From positions 1-7,200 of the forward strand of contig JACQFU010000427.1 of the NCBI GenBank assembly GCA_016199905.1: 7,200 bases of DNA, read 5' to 3'. Of this stretch, positions 6,901 through 7,200 are shown piece by piece. Source of the DNA: Candidatus Wallbacteria bacterium. Lineage in GTDB: Bacteria; Muiribacteriota; UBA6191; JACPRK01. The number at the start of each line of letters is the position of its first letter. The first letter of the stretch is position 1. The translations under genes were made by a program, and so were the position numbers. Under the pieces are notes generated by a model. It saw only the letters and a program-made list of their open reading frames with translations. It ran no database searches and had not been told where the DNA came from.

Positions 6901-7157
6901 AGGCCGAGGGTGCGGTCGACGAAGCCGATGCGGAAGTGGGTGAGGGTTTCGGAGTCGCCCAGGCCTCGGGCGGCCAGGTAGGCCAGGGCGTGGGGGCTCT
7001 CGAGGAGCTTCTTGTGGTAGAAGGCGGCGACCTGATCGAGGAGCTCGAAGTCGCTGGCGGTGAGGGAGACGACGGGCGGGAGGCGTCGGACGGTGGAGCG
7101 CTTCAGCGGGCGGGCGGGGGCGTTGTCTAGCCTGGATTCCCATGCGCCGATCTGCAG
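3915..7157 (-). CDS. Toprim DNA primase fused to an AAA-type helicase/ATPase; 5' end incomplete
   Basis: Numbering is from 7157, the first codon after an in-frame TAG (7158-7160), giving about 1080 residues. Residues 47-140 are a DnaG-type catalytic N-subdomain (FYHKKLLESPHALAYLAARGL, FRIGF, YFRGCFTVPLVDDEGR, FYGRRL). Residues 178-290 are the Toprim fold: E205 in CECPFDAL, D251 and D253 in YDNDDAG, and GMDVNEY. A Pro/Ala/Ser-rich linker follows (about 313-434). A P-loop ATPase has Walker A SSSSAGKST (599-607), an acidic Walker B-like AIVEEEGAE and TTTSSDLDDELANR (sensor/arginine-finger region, about 700-713). A possible winged helix lies near 871-924, and the C-terminus is low complexity. Such primase-helicases prime and unwind DNA for element replication. 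The CHC2 zinc finger expected before residue 20 is absent. There is no in-frame ATG before 6710, and starting there would delete the N-subdomain, so the gene probably lost its 5' end or uses CTG 7106. Confidence 0.8.
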   Translation of the reverse strand: MQIGAWESRLDNAPARPLKRSTVRRLPPVVSLTASDFELLDQVAAFYHKKLLESPHALAYLAARGLGDSETLTHFRIGFVDRTLGLTVPESNREAGASVRERLKALSILRTSGHEYFRGCFTVPLVDDEGRTASFYGRRLALSPKEKARMANPKIAEAVAAAEAAGVTSPDDPLAHLPHLYMPGQHRVVFNAAALSATDEVILCECPFDALTFWAAGFKNVISAYGTNGFTQIHREALRRHEIRRVLIAYDNDDAGNPAADKLAPELLAAGIECFRIRLPHGMDVNEYASKLKPAAKTLGIAIRAAEWMGKGSAPEHSSRSSSQLPGPSPFAASASEPAPRPTVPAPDSELPGQLLLFQEPGQVAGPATPPPQPATPPATPPEPAPKGEASSPPRASEESTAPSEPLTPEASTVTVRTPPAASPVPPPPTSPTLTIVSDNEVTLARAERRYRVRGLAANTRLDALRVNLLAESPLGVHVDTLDLFHAKARATFERLASLELGCPEAFVHADILALLRALDELQDSALKKAHPPKEPTPAVSDTDRADALTLLRDPQLVHRILADFEAAGVVGERTNTLVGYLAAISRKLDRPLALVVQSSSSAGKSTLMDAICDFVPEEDRIQFSAMTGQALFYMGETNLAQKVLAIVEEEGAERASYALKLLQSEGRLTIASTGKDPATGKLITHQYSVEGPVMIFLTTTSSDLDDELANRCLILSVNEERSQTRAIHERQRHRRNLGGLLADNTREHLRKLHQNAQRLIRPLPVINPFVHLLTFVDDKTRTRRDHEKYLTLIDTLALLHQHQRPLKSVLHRGGALQYIEVTLDDIRLANQLAHEVLGRSLDELPPQTRRLLSHLDAMVTQECSHLECSRSDYRFTRKQLRDVTGWTDFQVCTHLDKLVSLEYLLVHRGMRGSSFVYELLYDGGGSDGKPYLMGLLDVDRLADTLALEHRGDTGHEYVPKFEGSKSEFEPQGLRFEPASSPQRAPDVPPASQAEKSEKPHETSSSQGSNPESVKTTYPVTKRRSYSPPARTRGAPRSGSAPAAAAAISATAAAAHKTPPPGGNGRSHPRRRPQGPPEET
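3921..3926 (-). promoter_or_regulatory. Ribosome-binding site of the recombinase fragment
   Basis: GAGGAG on the minus strand lies 9 bases before ATG 3911-3909, inside the last codons of the primase gene. With only 3 bases between the primase stop (3915-3917) and this start, the two genes are likely translationally coupled. Confidence 0.6.
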
Positions 7158-7167
7158 CTAACACTTG

Positions 7168-7195
7168 AGGCTCAGGTCAGCCCAAATCTGAGCCT
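7168..7195. repeat. 8-bp inverted repeat upstream of the primase reading frame
   Basis: AGGCTCAG (7168-7175) and CTGAGCCT (7188-7195) form a perfect 8-bp stem with a 12-base loop. There is no T-run on either side. It could be an operator, a weak terminator of a gene to the right, or part of an insertion-sequence end that cut off the primase 5' end. The window ends too close to decide. Confidence 0.4.
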
Positions 7196-7200
7196 TCGAC

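Noticed and set aside
6643..7164. Minus-strand Arg/Pro-rich frame starting at GTG 7164
   Set aside because: It is a shifted shadow of the primase: the Toprim and N-subdomain motifs are in the other frame. A frameshift joining its start (or ATG 7143) to the primase is possible but not shown.

Overview
This is a GC-rich bacterial accessory (mobile-element) region. Every gene I can support encodes a DNA-mobility or DNA-replication protein; there is no housekeeping gene, tRNA or rRNA. Strong G/C bias at third codon positions and the protein families suggest a high-GC environmental lineage (for example Myxococcota, Planctomycetota, Acidobacteriota or a related group), but nothing here fixes the taxon.

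Layout. Positions 1-161 are a gene-poor left flank. Positions 162-3075 (+ strand) hold a tight three-gene operon with overlapping stops and starts: a DDE integrase/transposase that lacks the N-terminal DNA-binding region expected for its family, an ExeA/TniB-like AAA+ ATPase, and a RepA-like (AAA_25) ATPase with a cysteine in its P-loop and a C-terminal winged-helix-like tail. This resembles the transposase plus ATPase core of Mu/Tn7/Tn5053-type transposons, with a second, RecA-fold ATPase in place of a TniQ-type targeting protein. Positions 3076-3395 are non-coding and rich in structure: a nested hairpin, a second perfect hairpin and a cluster of GTTCC/GGAAC repeats.

Positions 3396 to about 7157 (- strand) hold a second, convergent operon. 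It encodes a large Toprim primase fused to an AAA-type helicase/ATPase, followed 3 bp later by a tyrosine recombinase. Both genes are damaged at their outer ends. The primase reading frame opens just after an in-frame TAG and lacks the CHC2 zinc finger usual in this family. The recombinase stops after its core-binding domain and lacks every catalytic residue.

Interpretation (inference). A primase-integrase mobile element appears to have been invaded by the three-gene transposon. Recombinase homology ends at about 3440, and an imperfect inverted-repeat pair (84-103 and 3420-3441) could mark the transposon ends. However, I see neither a clear target duplication nor the missing half of the recombinase in the left flank, so later rearrangement is needed to explain the picture. 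The window probably shows nested and partly decayed mobile elements, with the + strand ATPase genes the most intact part.
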